Positions 1 through 12,156 of a stretch of DNA of 64,000 nucleotides are shown piece after piece. Location: positions 124,001-188,000 of the forward strand of contig JARVLF010000001.1 in NCBI GenBank assembly GCA_030849465.1. The letters run 5' to 3'. The position numbers were made by a program, and so were the translations under genes. The notes beneath the pieces were generated by a model that ran no database searches, was not told the DNA's origin, and worked only from the letters and a program-made list of their open reading frames with translations. Positions within the stretch are counted from its first letter, which is position 1, and each line of letters begins with the position of its first letter. This DNA comes from Moesziomyces globuligerus. Its lineage: Eukaryota; Basidiomycota; Ustilaginomycetes; Ustilaginales; Ustilaginaceae.

Positions 1-3000
1 CATCCATGTTGTCAGCCGACTTGTACGGAAGCGACGTCATGCTGGTGAGCTCTAGTCCAGCTAGGAGCACGGCAGAGAGACGGGACGCGGAGGCCGAAGC
101 TCGGGGCGGTGGGGGTGGACGGAACTACGGGAGGGTAAGTCCCTGCGGCGTGACCGAACGAGCGAATGTCGAAGCCGATGATACGATGGGATGAACCGAG
201 CTTCTGCGACCTGCGCTTTGTCGATCGCTTCCCGAGCGCCGTGGCCGGTGATTGGCAAGTGTCTGATGATTATGCCAGTCGCAAGGCGGTCGGTAGTGAT
301 GGGCGGGACAGAAGATGCGATCAGGCTGTAGTCGCACCGTCTCTGGATGTCGAGTGTGCGGTGCTTGGGTGTTCGCCCCGTGGATGGTTGCGTGGAGTCG
401 AAAGGGAGAGAAGGTGATGTGCCAACGCAGATTGGGCAGCTCCGACGCGAGGCGGCGGTGCAGCCAAGGCTCGTGCAGCACTCACTGGCAATCGTACAGT
501 ACCTTGAATTTTGATGAGGCTGTGAGCGGCTAAGACTCGGGGCTCGGGCCTCGGGGCTTGGGCGTCAAACTTACGTCGCCCTCGACACCGCCAGGGGCAA
601 CGAACGGCCTTGCAGAGATCACATGGGCCTGCCGACAGCAGCATGCAATTTTGAAAAAAAAAAAACGCCCATGACGGCGCTTCCAACATTCTACTGTCAC
701 AACTGCCACTGGCAGCGTGGTTCGAAAAGACAGCTCAGGGCTCGGCTTGTGACTTTACAGTGGAGGTGGCAGCTCTGCTCAAAATTGGGGGTGCAGACGG
801 CGGCGATCTTTTGGAAAGAAGCGACGCGGGCGACGCCGACTCGCTGGCAGCCACTCTGTCTTGGCGTGACCGGTGTTCTGTGCCACTGCTTCGAGCCACC
901 GCTTCGAGCGAGTCGTTGGCTTGCACACAGGCAAGTGTGCGTCGCCATTTCTGGGGCAGGCAGGTCACACAGCGAGGCATGACAAAGGGAGACAGCGAGG
1001 GCCAGTGCAAAATTTCAAGGGTCGGTCCCTCAAGCAGCCACGGTCGTCTCGCACGACTGTGGCTCTGCATCGCGGCGCTTGCTGCGGCCGCACAGACGAA
1101 GCTGGCTTTTCACCTTTGGCTTGCGAGCTCCACTGCAGGATGCGATTTCCATGAGTTGCTTCCGATGTCAGGCAACAGTCTTGTAGCACGACCAAGAACA
1201 TTGGCTCCGATTGCTGTCGAGAGGCGTGAGCGCAGGCTTTAGCTGCTACTGTAGCTCCACGAGGTCCGGCTCGGCGTCTTCAGCTCCAAGCCACTCGCAC
1301 ACTTTTCCAGCAGGAAATCACCGACGAGCTGCGAATCACCGACTGTTGCAAGCAAGCTCGGTCTAACACGATCATGGCAACTCCCGATGACGTCACGCAC
1401 TCGATTTCTCTGGAACACGCATCGTTGGCGGAACACGCCGATCAGACCTCACCGACAGTCTCAGGCACGCCCATCACATGATAGGACGCATAGAAACGCT
1501 TGAGTATGGAGCATTTCTTAGCAATGAAGCGCACTCGTTGGCCAGAGCCGGTCGATACCCTGGGCTGAACGAGGTGTGGATGGCGGAGGCGGTGACGCGT
1601 TGACCCAGCTGCGTTTGAGACGTCGATCAATGGTTCAACCGCTCTCGGACGTTGCGATCGGAACATTCTTGTCGAGTTCGGGCCGGGGCGCGGCACCTCG
1701 TCTGTTCGGCCCAGCCAGCCTCCCGTTCGGAGAAGATGCCGAAATGCCTTGAGCCCATGGAACGCGCTTGGTAGCGGATCGCCACTTTTTCCGGCTGTGG
1801 CGCTGGCAAGTCTCGGAAATGGAGGGTACGGATGGCCTAGACATCGATGCACACTGCCAAATGGGTCGCCGCGGTCTTTGCTATGGTAGAGCCGCCCAAC
1901 GCGCCTAACGCGCCTGACCAAGCACGAGGCTATCCCGTGTCCACTCCCGAATGTTTTGCATTACAACACGGTGTTCTTCGGGCGGGTCTGGATCAGCAAA
2001 GCGCGCTTTCTCGCGCACAGTCTCGCAAAAGATTCGCTCATCACCATCGCGACCGATGGGTTCTCGGACCGCTCTAGCAGTATTCAGGTCGGATGCGCCT
2101 GTAACCGGTCGAAAAGCGAGCTGTCGAATGAGATAGGGGCCGCATGAGTAGGCTGGATCTTGAAGGCGTGGGCGTCAGCTGTTCCGGCTGCCCTGGCGGA
2201 TGCGGCTCGAGAGCCGATGGTGACGCACTGCCGAGGACGGCGCAAACGCGCCCACAACGCGCAAAGCTGTGGCTTCATGCGAGGATTCAAACCGACGCCT
2301 CACTTTCTTTTCCTTCGCCCTTAGGAGAGGGGCCCTTTTTTTTACTTTTTGCTTCTTTAATTCCGATTGTCCTGCTCCAGTGGCATCGTCGCTGCACGAT
2401 CTCCAACCCGAACTGGGACTCCGATGATCCGACGGAGAGATGCGTGCAACCGGATTGTAGGCAAACGTCGTTGGCTCCTGCCGCGCTTGTACGGCTGTAG
2501 GCAGACTCAGGATGTTCGAGAGCGCCGTTCTGGCTAGAGTACCTTTTGTCAACTGGTCACGCTGTACAAGACGGCGCCGACACAGTTTGAATATAATGTA
2601 CCTTGCTGCAACTTGTACAGTACGGCTGGATGACGGAAAGAATAAACTGGCGCCAGAAGATGCGTGTCCAGCCAGGAACATCGACTTCGGGTCAGTGCCG
2701 AAACAACCAAGCTTCCAAGCTGGCTGTAGGCTGTGTTTGAGTGGATCACGCCCCGGCATTCGGCTGTGGTAGGAGAAACGCCCACGCAGCCCTCCTGTCG
2801 CAAATTCGGGAGTGGTCGGCACGACCGAATTGTTGGAGTCACCACACTGGTCATCTCGTCCAGCAGGGTGCTCAGATCGCTGCAGCGAAAGGTGGTGCAC
2901 AGCAAAGATGCGCCGCGAACATCGAACAATAGGCAAGGCTTTGATGCCAACGTGCAGCCAAAAATCCATGCAGCCGCCAGCGGGTACGCAGAGATTCCTG

Positions 3001-4561
3001 CCTGCTTTTGTGCTCTATGCGCTCCAAAGTCAGCGTGTACCAGATGGCTCCCACTTCCCCACACGTCGGCAGTACAGTCGTGCTACCGTATTCGCACTTG
3101 CGGGTCCTCATTCGAGACATGTGCACACGTAGAGATGTATCCCGGTCAGATCATGGCAATCGAGCGTCGTGCAAGTTGTCGCTTTCGCTGCACGACGACT
3201 GCCGTGCCGTCTTCGCTTCGCGCTGCTCGGGTACCGGCAACAGGGGGTTGCTCCAAAGTGTGGTGGGCGGTAGTGTACCAGGCTGTCAAGCGAGCCTGTC
3301 AATCGAGGATTGAAATTGCCTCTATGTTTCTTCAAGTTTGTTTGACCAAGTGGGAGGACGAGGAAAGAGCCGTCTCGGGAGGGGTAAGGTTCCCGCGAGG
3401 GATTCGGGCTCCGACCGGCCGCTTCTCGTAGCCTGTCTGCCGGCAAGCATCGGCCATGCCAGCCCTGAAGCACGCGCAGCCTCTGACCCCGTGCCAAACC
3501 GCCCTCCAAAACTGCGAAATCAAAGAAATCAAAATCAAAATCAGAGTCGAAAGCAAAGTAAAAAGAAAAAAAAAATCCGAGGCCTGCTCAGCAATGGAAA
3601 GAGGCGAGGCGAAATCGATTTGGCCGTGCGTGCGACAGCGAGCGGCGTTTCAAAGGCGCAGCCCAGGCAACGCTACGCAATCACCACCCATGCACTGTAA
3701 CGCTCCGCTCCGGCTGTTTGCACCACACCTCCGCCCTCGCACCCTCTCTCCTCCGCCCAACATTTCTCCGCTCCGCCCCCGTCACGCCTCCCCCTCTTTC
3801 CGGCTGTCCCCAGCTGCCTCGCCTTCTCCCGTCGACGTGTGGTCGCCTTCCTCCTCCTCCACTCTGAGTTGACCCCTCTTCCTCTCTCTCATCTTGGCAC
3901 AAACACTCCACCGATCCTATACTGCTTGGCTCCTCGCACCTCAACCATCTGCTTGCCCTCTCGCTACATCATCCGCATCAACTCGCAAGCCGCTCCACCT
4001 TCTTTGGTTCTGCTTCACCTTCCCCTACTTTGCGCTCCACGCATCCAAAAGTCGCCTCCCCGCACTGCGACGCCGACTGCATGCCATCTGTGCTCGATTC
4101 CAACAGACCGTGACACGTCGCCCTGATCGACCGCAACCTCAAGGCTGCTCATCCATCCCCGCCACTCCTGCCGCTTGCTGCCCCATCTAGAGCCTGCATC
4201 TGCTCAACATCGCCCACTCGACTGCAGCCCTGTCGCGACCATAAACGCATCGCTCAACAGCAGCACCGCAAAGGCATCCCTAGGCACGAACCCAGTCGCC
4301 TCTCTGCATGCCGATCTGACCATCCATCGCATCTGACCGTCGCACTGCTGCCATCTTCTGCGCTCGCCTGCTCATCTCCAGCGCGCGTCTCATACAAGCA
4401 TTGCTCAAGCGCCACCGCTCGTGTGCCAGCACAGTCTTGGACAAAGCAGTCGTCGCCTGAATCGCTTCGATCCATATCACGATCGGTCGAAAAGCTCCTC
4501 GGCTCTTTCGAAGAAATTCACGCACAGCCCTTTGCCCGAGGCAAAGCCAAGTCCTGCCAAC
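1..4561. other. Gene-free left edge and leader of the MADS-box gene
   Basis: No protein family could be recognised on either strand. The longest open frames (about 260 codons near 2.2-3.0 kb, minus; about 230 codons near 2.7-3.4 kb, plus) have irregular composition and no conserved motif. There is an A12 run at 654-665. From about 3.69 kb to 4.2 kb the plus strand becomes strongly C/T-rich, the same character seen before other start codons in this window, so this part is probably promoter and 5' leader of the MADS-box gene. An eroded transposon or gene remnant in 1-3.5 kb cannot be excluded. Confidence 0.5.
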
Positions 4562-6322
4562 ATGGGACGCAAGAAGATCAAGATCCAACCCATCAAGGAG
4601 GACCGCAATCGATCCGTCACCTACCTCAAGCGCAAGGCCGGTCTCTTCAAAAAGGCGCACGAACTCGCCGTCCTCACCGACTCGCAGGTGGCCGTGATCG
4701 TCTTTGGCCACAACGGCAAGCTCGCCGAGTTTTGCTCGACCGACATCGACTTGCTCTTGCTGCGATACACCGAGTATGACGGCGCTGCCGAGAAAAAGGG
4801 CCCTCAACACTACCTCAACCTCGACAAGGATTCGGACGACAATGATGACAACGACAATGACAACGACGACCAGGACAGCGGCGACGGACGTGACGATAGC
4901 TTTGCCAGCCAGAGCGGTTTCAACGGTAGCTCAGCAGGCAGAGGCGCGTCCAGCAGTGCTAGTACCGCCAGATCAACACCTCGTACCAGCGGGGTCAAGA
5001 GGAAAGCCGAGTCAGCGTCCACGCCGAGATCCACTCGCCCTAACGCCAACCAAGCCACCAGCGTCCAGGACCACGGCGGCTTTGGTGCCGCCAACTCGCT
5101 CATGGGCGTCTCACCGAGCGCTAAACAGACGATCAACGCCGCCATCCGTCAAAAGAGCCAAAACCGATCGGGCGTCAATCTTGCTGCGCCCGGTCAATTG
5201 GCGCCTTCGCACGTCTTTGACCCCTTTTCGTTCGGCCAGCCTTTCATTCCCGGAGCGGCTATGTCACAGGGCATGGCCATTCCAGGCGTGGCGCCCATGC
5301 AGCAGCTGCCCGGCCAAGCATCTGCAAATGCCACTTCGGCCAATCTAACCCGAGCTCAGACCATCGCCAACATGTCGATTCCGATGCCGACCAACGACCG
5401 CCTGCCGATCTTTGTGCAGCCCGCCACCCCTGGATTCGGCTTGACGCCCGGTGGCACAGTGACAACACCAGGGGGACGACGCTTCAGCTTCTCGGACGTT
5501 TTGACACGCGGATCGTCGGCCTCAGCATTGCAACGTCCCGTGACAGCCAACTCGATGTTTGCTCCCACGATCTTCCCAGCGGCCGACGCATTCGGCTTCT
5601 CGGCTACACCGCCACCCGCGGCGCAATTCGCTTCCATCTCGCCCAGCGTCACGCCACAGCCGCCGCCGCGAGCAGCAAATTCTTCGCTGACGGCTCCCGG
5701 GGCTGGCAATCGACTCGAATTGTCGCCTACGCCGTTCCCGGATCTTCGTTCAAGCGCACACCTCATGACAAGGCCAGCCTCGACAGGCATGCAGTCTATG
5801 GGCACGAACGGCTTCAACGATGTCTCCTTCGCGTCTGCTTCCGGCTCTTCTCTGGCAGTGGGATCCGACTTGCCAGCGGATTCGCCTGCCAACATCATGC
5901 GTCCCTTCACGGCGTGTGCCAATCTGGACGCACCTGGCTCGTCGTCGCTCCCGCCAACCAATGCCTTTTCGGGCTCGTTGGGGGCACCGGGGCTGCAAGC
6001 GAGCTCAGCAACACCGGAGCTCATCCAACCTAGCGTGAATGCGGCTTCTTCCGTAGCGCTGGGAGCTCGGGCGTCGACGGCATCCATGTCGACGGACGAA
6101 GAGACGCCACCGGGCAACGTCGGGGCGGCATCGCTGAGCGGAGGTAAGCTGGGTACGGGCGGCTCGTGGCTCAACGACAACTCGTCGTTTGAGCCGAAAA
6201 CAGGCTCAGGGTTGTCTGGCCAAGCGACGCTGGTGCAGCCAGTGCCCGTCAACCCCACGCAGGGGCCGGGCTCGGTCCCCTTCGACTTGAACTACGCGGC
6301 GAATCCGACCACAGGGCTGTAA
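4562..6322 (+). CDS. RLM1: MADS-box transcription factor, RLM1/MEF2 type
   Basis: This encodes a 586-residue nuclear DNA-binding protein. The first ~60 residues are a MADS box: MGRKKIKIQ, then [18 protein letters not shown], then the beta-strand segment [18 protein letters not shown]. The order and the MGRKKI start match the MEF2/RLM1 branch rather than the SRF/MCM1 branch. In yeasts Rlm1 acts below the cell-wall-integrity MAP kinase and binds CTA(A/T)4TAG; that role here is inferred from the family. After the box comes an acidic Asp/Asn tract (about residues 95-120), then a long Ser/Pro/Ala-rich region with many SP/TP sites, as expected for a MAPK-regulated activation domain. The ATG at 4562 is chosen because the MADS box begins exactly there. 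The frame is open for 47 codons upstream but has no ATG. No intron is needed. Confidence 0.9.
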   Translation: MGRKKIKIQPIKEDRNRSVTYLKRKAGLFKKAHELAVLTDSQVAVIVFGHNGKLAEFCSTDIDLLLLRYTEYDGAAEKKGPQHYLNLDKDSDDNDDNDNDNDDQDSGDGRDDSFASQSGFNGSSAGRGASSSASTARSTPRTSGVKRKAESASTPRSTRPNANQATSVQDHGGFGAANSLMGVSPSAKQTINAAIRQKSQNRSGVNLAAPGQLAPSHVFDPFSFGQPFIPGAAMSQGMAIPGVAPMQQLPGQASANATSANLTRAQTIANMSIPMPTNDRLPIFVQPATPGFGLTPGGTVTTPGGRRFSFSDVLTRGSSASALQRPVTANSMFAPTIFPAADAFGFSATPPPAAQFASISPSVTPQPPPRAANSSLTAPGAGNRLELSPTPFPDLRSSAHLMTRPASTGMQSMGTNGFNDVSFASASGSSLAVGSDLPADSPANIMRPFTACANLDAPGSSSLPPTNAFSGSLGAPGLQASSATPELIQPSVNAASSVALGARASTASMSTDEETPPGNVGAASLSGGKLGTGGSWLNDNSSFEPKTGSGLSGQATLVQPVPVNPTQGPGSVPFDLNYAANPTTGL

Positions 6323-7411
6323 CGGCGTCGCTCCACCACCACTCCTGTCACCTCGACCAACAGGCTCGCAGCCTCGGTCCTCGGCCTATCATTGTGCACT
6401 GTATTTCTAGATATCCCCGACATGGCTTCATCACGGATCGCATCGCCAAGCGCGCATGCTCAGACTCTTGCTCGATCTCCTCAACGGCATCGCACCATTC
6501 ACGCTTATGCGGTCGTTGCTGGCGGACCAAGACGGATAGCTGGCATCGGGGCGGAGAGGCACACCTCCGCCCTGATTGTACCATAACTTAGATTTCTACG
6601 CTGGGTTGCACTAATACTAGAACAAGATTACCGGATTGTGTTTGCGTTTGAGCTGCGTCGCAACGTCGTTTCCCAAAAGAACCGGAGCTCACGACGTTCC
6701 TGAGAATACACGAGAGCATCAGCGTGGACGCCTGCGGGTGAGGTCTGCGCTGGATGCGCAGTCCGCGTGCAAACGGCATGTGGAGTTGTTGGCTGCTGAA
6801 TCGTCCGTGGGTGGATCGCGCCGCAGGAAGGTGACGCGACGACGGACCGCAAGCGCAGCCCGAACAGGCACGGCGAGTTGGGAAATTCAGACTGCGTGGC
6901 AGAGACGAAAGGCGCGCGCACGGGCTGCATGCTCCTTGGCGCTCAGACGCGCGGCCGAGGCTTCGTTCCCACATTCTGACCCTCGCGCCGATCTGCATCC
7001 TCTGTCCTTCTCATCATCACACCTCGTGCTCGGTCGTCTTGGAGGATCCGACGCCCGCCTGGATCTCGTCTCGACAGGCAAGCAAGCTGTCAGATTGAGG
7101 CATTCGGATCATCGCCGGTCGCTCAAAGGTTATCTTCTCGACCTGCTCTAGTCCGCAGGATCGGTTGCATCCGAACTACGGGCGTGACCTCTCTGGGTGA
7201 TTCCACCGACCGCTAGTGGTGCCAATTGTTCCGATCAGCACTGTCCTTACGACTTCGATCCGCTCTCAGACGGCCGCTCCCCTCACCATCGCGTCGGAAC
7301 CTACCCGTCAAAGCTAAACATCGATCTTCCGCACGTATACACGGTTACGCCAGCTGCCGACATCTGCGGCTGCCCTAAAGAGTGCTTCCTGAGCACCACC
7401 GCTCTTGCGCC
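6323..7411. other. Intergenic region between MADS-box gene and VPS10
   Basis: About 1.1 kb holding the 3' flank of the MADS-box gene and the promoter and leader of VPS10. Short open frames here have no recognisable motif. I see no repeat or RNA gene. Confidence 0.5.
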
Positions 7412-10400
7412 ATGTCACCAGGTCGCCATGGCAGGGCGCGGCAGCTGCTCATGCTCCTATTGGCCTCCCTGGCATGCTCGCTTTTGCTCTCACCCCGGAT
7501 AGCTGCTGCAGCGGACCCGGGAGTGAGCGTTTCACGCTTCGCTCATCTCCCTTCCAAGATCTCCTACTTCGACGACAGCACCGTTGCACTCTACCACGAT
7601 GCCACCCAGGGCATCGTCTACCGCTCCGAAGATGAAGGAAAATCCTGGTCACCCGTCTCCGGCTCCTCCAAGGGCAAAGCCGCCATGCTCGTACCGCATC
7701 CCTTTGACAAGAAGCAGGCCTTCATCCTCTCGCGCGAAACCACGCACTGGCGCTCCATAGACCGCGGCAAGACGTGGCAGGAGTTCCTCACTCCTGAAGC
7801 GCCTGCCACCCGCGCCGGCGCGCCTCTTGAGTTCCATGCCGACGAAAAGCACTGGGATTGGATCATCTTTACAGGCAAGAAGTGCTCCATGTGGACGCCC
7901 TGGGGCGGAAGGATCTGCCACGATGAAGCCTACTACACCACCAACGCATTCGCCACCAATCCAGCCCGACTCCTCGAGTTTGTCATGCACTGCAACTGGG
8001 CAAAGGCCACCCCCGAGATGGAGACCAGCCAGGATGCCATGAGCCGCATCTTCTGCATCGCCTGGGAGGATGCAAAGGAAGAGCGACGCGCCACCAACGT
8101 CCCCGCTTCCGGCGCCACCAGGCTCTTCCAGTCCGACGACTTCTTCAAATCCAAGAAGATGGTGGAGCTCGACATGGGCCGCAACGCCAAACACTTTGCC
8201 GGCCTCGGCCCGTCCAAGCGCTTCCTCGTCACCGCTCTCCGCGACTCCCAGGGCAGCTCCTCCAAGGCCGGCACCGAAATGGCGCTCTTTGTCACCCGAG
8301 ACGGCGTCAAATGGAACAAGGCACGCTTCCCGCATGGCTCCGATCTCAGAGAAAACGCATACACGGTGGTCGACAGCACCTCCCATTCCATCATGATCGA
8401 TGTGGTCGACTCCATCTACGACAACACCGGCGTGCTCTTCACCAGCGACAGCACCGGCACCGAATTCGTAGAGAGCCTCCGTGGCACCCGAAGGACCACC
8501 CAGGGACTCGTCGACTTTGAGCATCTCGTCAAGATCGACGGTGTCGGCATCGCCAATGTTCAGGAGGACAACGACGGCGCCGTGCGCTCCGTGATCACCT
8601 TTGACGACGGCAGCAGCTGGCACACGCTCAAGCCTCCCACCCAGGACGATAAGGGCAAGCGCATCGACTGCGACCCAAGCGATACCAAGAACTGCGCCCT
8701 CCACCTCTGGTCCGTCTCGGGCAAGACCAACGTCGGAAAGCTCTTCTCCTCGGTCGCGCCGGGCTTCGTCATGGGCGTCGGCACCATCGGCCCCGCGCTC
8801 AAGGACTACGACGAATGCGACACCTTCCTCAGCACAGATGCCGGAAGGACGTGGAGGATGGTCACGCGAGACGCTCACAAGTACGAGTTTGGCGACCAGG
8901 GCTCGGTGCTCGTCATGGTCGACGACGAGGACGTCACCGATCACGTCTCCTACTCGACCAACTTCGGCAAGGACTGGAAGAAGCTCAATCTAGGCGTCAA
9001 GATGCGCGCCAAGGTGCTCACCACCATCCCGGACAGCACCTCGCTCAAGTTCTTGCTCGTCGGCAGCCAGACCCGCAGCCAGGCCGGCACTCAGGACCGC
9101 AACGTCGCCATCTTCCTCGACTTTGCCCAGATGAAGAAGCGCAAGTGCGGCGAGGGCGACATGGAGAAGTGGTACGTCCAGGCTGCCGCCGAGGGCAGCT
9201 GCCTCATGGGCCATAAACAGTGGTACAAGCGCAGAAAGCCCGACGCCGATTGCTTCGTTCAGGACAAGTTCCACGACCCCGAGGGTAAGGAGGACCCCTG
9301 TCCCTGCACAGACGCCGACTACGAGTGCGACTTTGGCTTCAGCCGAGACTCCCACGGTAGCTGCGTGGCTACGGGCAACGAACACATCCCTGCAGGCGCA
9401 TGCGCCAAGCCCGATGACACCTACCTCGGCTCCTCCGGCTATCGCAAGGTACCCGGCAACACATGCGACCCCAGCAGAGGCATCCGCAAGGACGAAAAGA
9501 CGCAAAAGTCGTGCAGCGGCAAGAACGCCCCCGAGGGAGGCAAGGTGCTGCACAAGTCGTTCACATTCCCTTCGCTCGTCGTCGACAAGGTCTACTTCCC
9601 CGACTCGTCCAGCGTGCTCGTCCAGCTCGCCGACGGCACCGTCTTCCAGTCGCTCAACGACGGCTACTCCTGGAAGCAGCTTGTCGGCGAGGGCCCGCCC
9701 GCATCTGATGACGAGCGTTTCCTCACCATGGCTCTGCACGCCTACGACGAGAAACGCGGCTACCTCGTCTCCGCCGGCCAGCGCGTCTACTACACCACCA
9801 ACCAAGGCGCAAGTTGGAACTGGTTCACCGCGCCCTTGCCCGCCAATGGCCTCGGCATCGGCATCCTCGACTTCCACCCGGAAAAGTCAGACTGGCTCAT
9901 CTGGACGGGCAGCCGCGACTGCACCTTCTCGGTCGGTAAGGATTGTCATGCCGAGGCGTGGTATTCGGTCAACAACGGAAATGCATGGGAGAAGCTCGAG
10001 ACGTACGTGCGCACCTGTTCGTGGGCACGCGACAAGAAGCTCAAGATGGACGCGCGCACCATCTTCTGCGAGAGCTATCAGGACAAGCGCGGCAACCAAC
10101 GCGACTTCACCACGGCCAACAAGCTGCAGCTCGTGCGCGGCGACGAGTTCTACCGCAAGCGCAGCACGGTCTTTGATGCCATCGTCGGCTTCGCCGTGTT
10201 CGAGCAGTATCTGGTCGTGGCCGAGTACGTGAGCACCACCTCGTCGCCCAGCCTGCGGCTGCAGGTCTCGCTCAACGGGCGCGACTTTGCCGAGATCCAC
10301 TTTCCGCCGGGGATGGAGCTGGGCACGCGCGCCTACACGGTGCTCGACTCGGTCACGGACGCAATCTTCCTCCACTTTACCACGCACGGCGCCGCGGGCG

Positions 10401-11923
10401 CGGAGTGGGGCACGCTGCTCAAGAGCAACTCGAACGGCACCTTCTACGCGCAGTCGCTCGACTTTGTCAACCGCAACGAGAAGGGCTTTGTCGACTTTGA
10501 AAAGATGCTCGGCCTCGACGGCGTGGCGCTGGTCAATGTGGTGAGCAATCCGGACGACGCCTCGGTCTCCAAGCAGAAGGACCTCGTCACGCGCATCACG
10601 CACAACGACGGCGGGCGCTGGAAGCCGCTCGTGCCGCCGAGCCGCGACGTGTACGGCCAGCCGTACGAGTGCAGCCAGGTGGGCTGCGATCTGCATCTGC
10701 ACGGCTTCACCGAGCGCGACGACCCCAGGGACACGTACAGCAGCCCTTCGGCCGTCGGCCTCATGATGGGCGTCGGCAGCGTCGGGCGCAAGCTGGCACC
10801 GTACCGCGACTCGGACACCTTCCTCACGCGCGACGGCGGCTTTACGTGGGAGGAGGTGCACAAGGACGCGCACAAGTGGGAGTTTGGCGATCAGGGCTCG
10901 ATCATCGTGCTGGTCAACGACGAGCAGGCGACCGACACGGTGCTGTACTCGCTCAACGAAGGCGTGACGTGGGAATCGTATGCGTTTGGCGAAAAGATGC
11001 GCATCTCGCAGATCCTCACGGTGCCCGAAGATACGCACCGGCGCTTCATCCTGCTGGGCACGCCGAGCGGCTCGGCGACCAAGAGCGTGGCGATCTTCCT
11101 CGACTTTTCGGCGCTCGAGTCGCGCAAGTGCGTGCTCAACGTGGCGCATCCGGAGTCGGACGACTTCGATCTGTGGTCGCCGAGCGAGGAGCGCGCCGAG
11201 CAGTGCCTGTTTGGGCGGCAGACGTACTACTACCGCCGTAAGCGGCGCGCCGACTGCTACGTGGGCGAGAAGATCGTGCAGCCGCACTCGGTGAGCCGCA
11301 ACTGCTCGTGCACCGAGGCGGACTTTGAGTGCGAGTTCAACCACTACCGCGATGGGAGCGGGCGGTGCGTGCTGTATCCGGGCGTGGCGCCGCTGGCGAC
11401 CGACGATGCGGGGCAGTGCTGGGCAGCCGACTCGGACGGATACTGGTACGAGCGCACCAACGTGCGCAAGATCCCCTACTCGACGTGCAGCGGCGGCAGT
11501 CGGCCGGATCGCGGCGCATCGCACGTGTGCCCGAACAACCTCGCCGGCCACGGCTTCCTGTGGTGGGCGACGGTGATCCTTTGTCCGTTTGGGCTGGCGG
11601 GGCTGGTGGGCTACTGGTGGACGCAGAAGCAGGCATCGCGGGGTGGACTGGGCGGCGGACGGATCCGGCTGCCCGATGGATCGAATCGGCTGTATGCACC
11701 GGACTCGGAGCTGGTGCAGAACCTGGCGTCGGTGCCGAGGTTTGTGCTGGGCGCGCTGAGCGCAGCGCTGGCGAGGGTGCGCGAGGTGGCGTCGGAGCGC
11801 GTGCCGTTCCTGCGCACGCGGCTGGCGCGGTCGCGCGGCGCTTACGGCGGCTACCGCCACCTCTCGACGGACGAGGACGCGGCCATCCTGCGCGACTACG
11901 AGGAGGACGAGCTGGAGCGCTGA
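7412..11923 (+). CDS. VPS10: Vacuolar protein sorting receptor Vps10 (sortilin family)
   Basis: A 1503-residue type I membrane receptor that sorts hydrolases from the late Golgi to endosome and vacuole. There is an N-terminal signal peptide (LLMLLLASLACSLLL, ending near residue 31). Two Vps10 beta-propeller domains follow, each marked by Asp-box repeats such as SEDEGKSW, STDAGRTW, TNQGASW, TRDGGFTW and LNEGVTW. Each ends in a cysteine-rich 10CC module, at about residues 578-650 and 1238-1319 (CSCTEADFECEF in the second). One membrane span lies near 1381-1402. A ~100-residue cytosolic tail contains YRHL, a possible Tyr-based sorting signal, and an acidic end. Length and two-propeller layout match fungal Vps10. 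The ATG at 7412 sits directly before the signal peptide. An upstream in-frame GTG at 7382 is not a plausible start. No intron is visible. Confidence 0.97.
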   Translation: MSPGRHGRARQLLMLLLASLACSLLLSPRIAAAADPGVSVSRFAHLPSKISYFDDSTVALYHDATQGIVYRSEDEGKSWSPVSGSSKGKAAMLVPHPFDKKQAFILSRETTHWRSIDRGKTWQEFLTPEAPATRAGAPLEFHADEKHWDWIIFTGKKCSMWTPWGGRICHDEAYYTTNAFATNPARLLEFVMHCNWAKATPEMETSQDAMSRIFCIAWEDAKEERRATNVPASGATRLFQSDDFFKSKKMVELDMGRNAKHFAGLGPSKRFLVTALRDSQGSSSKAGTEMALFVTRDGVKWNKARFPHGSDLRENAYTVVDSTSHSIMIDVVDSIYDNTGVLFTSDSTGTEFVESLRGTRRTTQGLVDFEHLVKIDGVGIANVQEDNDGAVRSVITFDDGSSWHTLKPPTQDDKGKRIDCDPSDTKNCALHLWSVSGKTNVGKLFSSVAPGFVMGVGTIGPALKDYDECDTFLSTDAGRTWRMVTRDAHKYEFGDQGSVLVMVDDEDVTDHVSYSTNFGKDWKKLNLGVKMRAKVLTTIPDSTSLKFLLVGSQTRSQAGTQDRNVAIFLDFAQMKKRKCGEGDMEKWYVQAAAEGSCLMGHKQWYKRRKPDADCFVQDKFHDPEGKEDPCPCTDADYECDFGFSRDSHGSCVATGNEHIPAGACAKPDDTYLGSSGYRKVPGNTCDPSRGIRKDEKTQKSCSGKNAPEGGKVLHKSFTFPSLVVDKVYFPDSSSVLVQLADGTVFQSLNDGYSWKQLVGEGPPASDDERFLTMALHAYDEKRGYLVSAGQRVYYTTNQGASWNWFTAPLPANGLGIGILDFHPEKSDWLIWTGSRDCTFSVGKDCHAEAWYSVNNGNAWEKLETYVRTCSWARDKKLKMDARTIFCESYQDKRGNQRDFTTANKLQLVRGDEFYRKRSTVFDAIVGFAVFEQYLVVAEYVSTTSSPSLRLQVSLNGRDFAEIHFPPGMELGTRAYTVLDSVTDAIFLHFTTHGAAGAEWGTLLKSNSNGTFYAQSLDFVNRNEKGFVDFEKMLGLDGVALVNVVSNPDDASVSKQKDLVTRITHNDGGRWKPLVPPSRDVYGQPYECSQVGCDLHLHGFTERDDPRDTYSSPSAVGLMMGVGSVGRKLAPYRDSDTFLTRDGGFTWEEVHKDAHKWEFGDQGSIIVLVNDEQATDTVLYSLNEGVTWESYAFGEKMRISQILTVPEDTHRRFILLGTPSGSATKSVAIFLDFSALESRKCVLNVAHPESDDFDLWSPSEERAEQCLFGRQTYYYRRKRRADCYVGEKIVQPHSVSRNCSCTEADFECEFNHYRDGSGRCVLYPGVAPLATDDAGQCWAADSDGYWYERTNVRKIPYSTCSGGSRPDRGASHVCPNNLAGHGFLWWATVILCPFGLAGLVGYWWTQKQASRGGLGGGRIRLPDGSNRLYAPDSELVQNLASVPRFVLGALSAALARVREVASERVPFLRTRLARSRGAYGGYRHLSTDEDAAILRDYEEDELER

Positions 11924-12146
11924 TGAATTGCACGGCGCTGCGCGGCCGCGCGGCTGCGCTGGTTCGCTCGTGTCAATGTCAGATAGCGCGGAATGGCAAC
12001 ACGTAGAGAAAGTTTGGGCGCGCGTGGGTTTGTGTCGATTCACGCGCAAACATGTGGGCGCGGGTGGCGAGAGTCTTGTTGGGTCGGGTATGCGTGTGCA
12101 TGAGAAGCGGATTCGAATGCAGGTAGTGGCGAGCAAGACGGGGGGG

Positions 12147-12156
12147 CTATTTTTAG
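12147..12156. promoter_or_regulatory. Perfect Rlm1/MEF2 consensus site
   Basis: The sequence CTATTTTTAG fits CTA(A/T)4TAG exactly, the site bound by RLM1/MEF2-class MADS factors. It is 224 nt past the VPS10 stop and almost 2 kb before the HAM1-like start. One chance match in a window of this size and GC would not be surprising, so function is only a possibility. Confidence 0.25.

Noticed and set aside
2175..3431. Two opposing open frames of about 230-260 codons
   Set aside because: Irregular composition, no domain, no codon bias like the neighbouring genes.
7382..7411. Ten-codon N-terminal extension of VPS10 from a GTG
   Set aside because: Nuclear fungal genes start at ATG as a rule, and the ATG at 7412 sits directly before the signal peptide.
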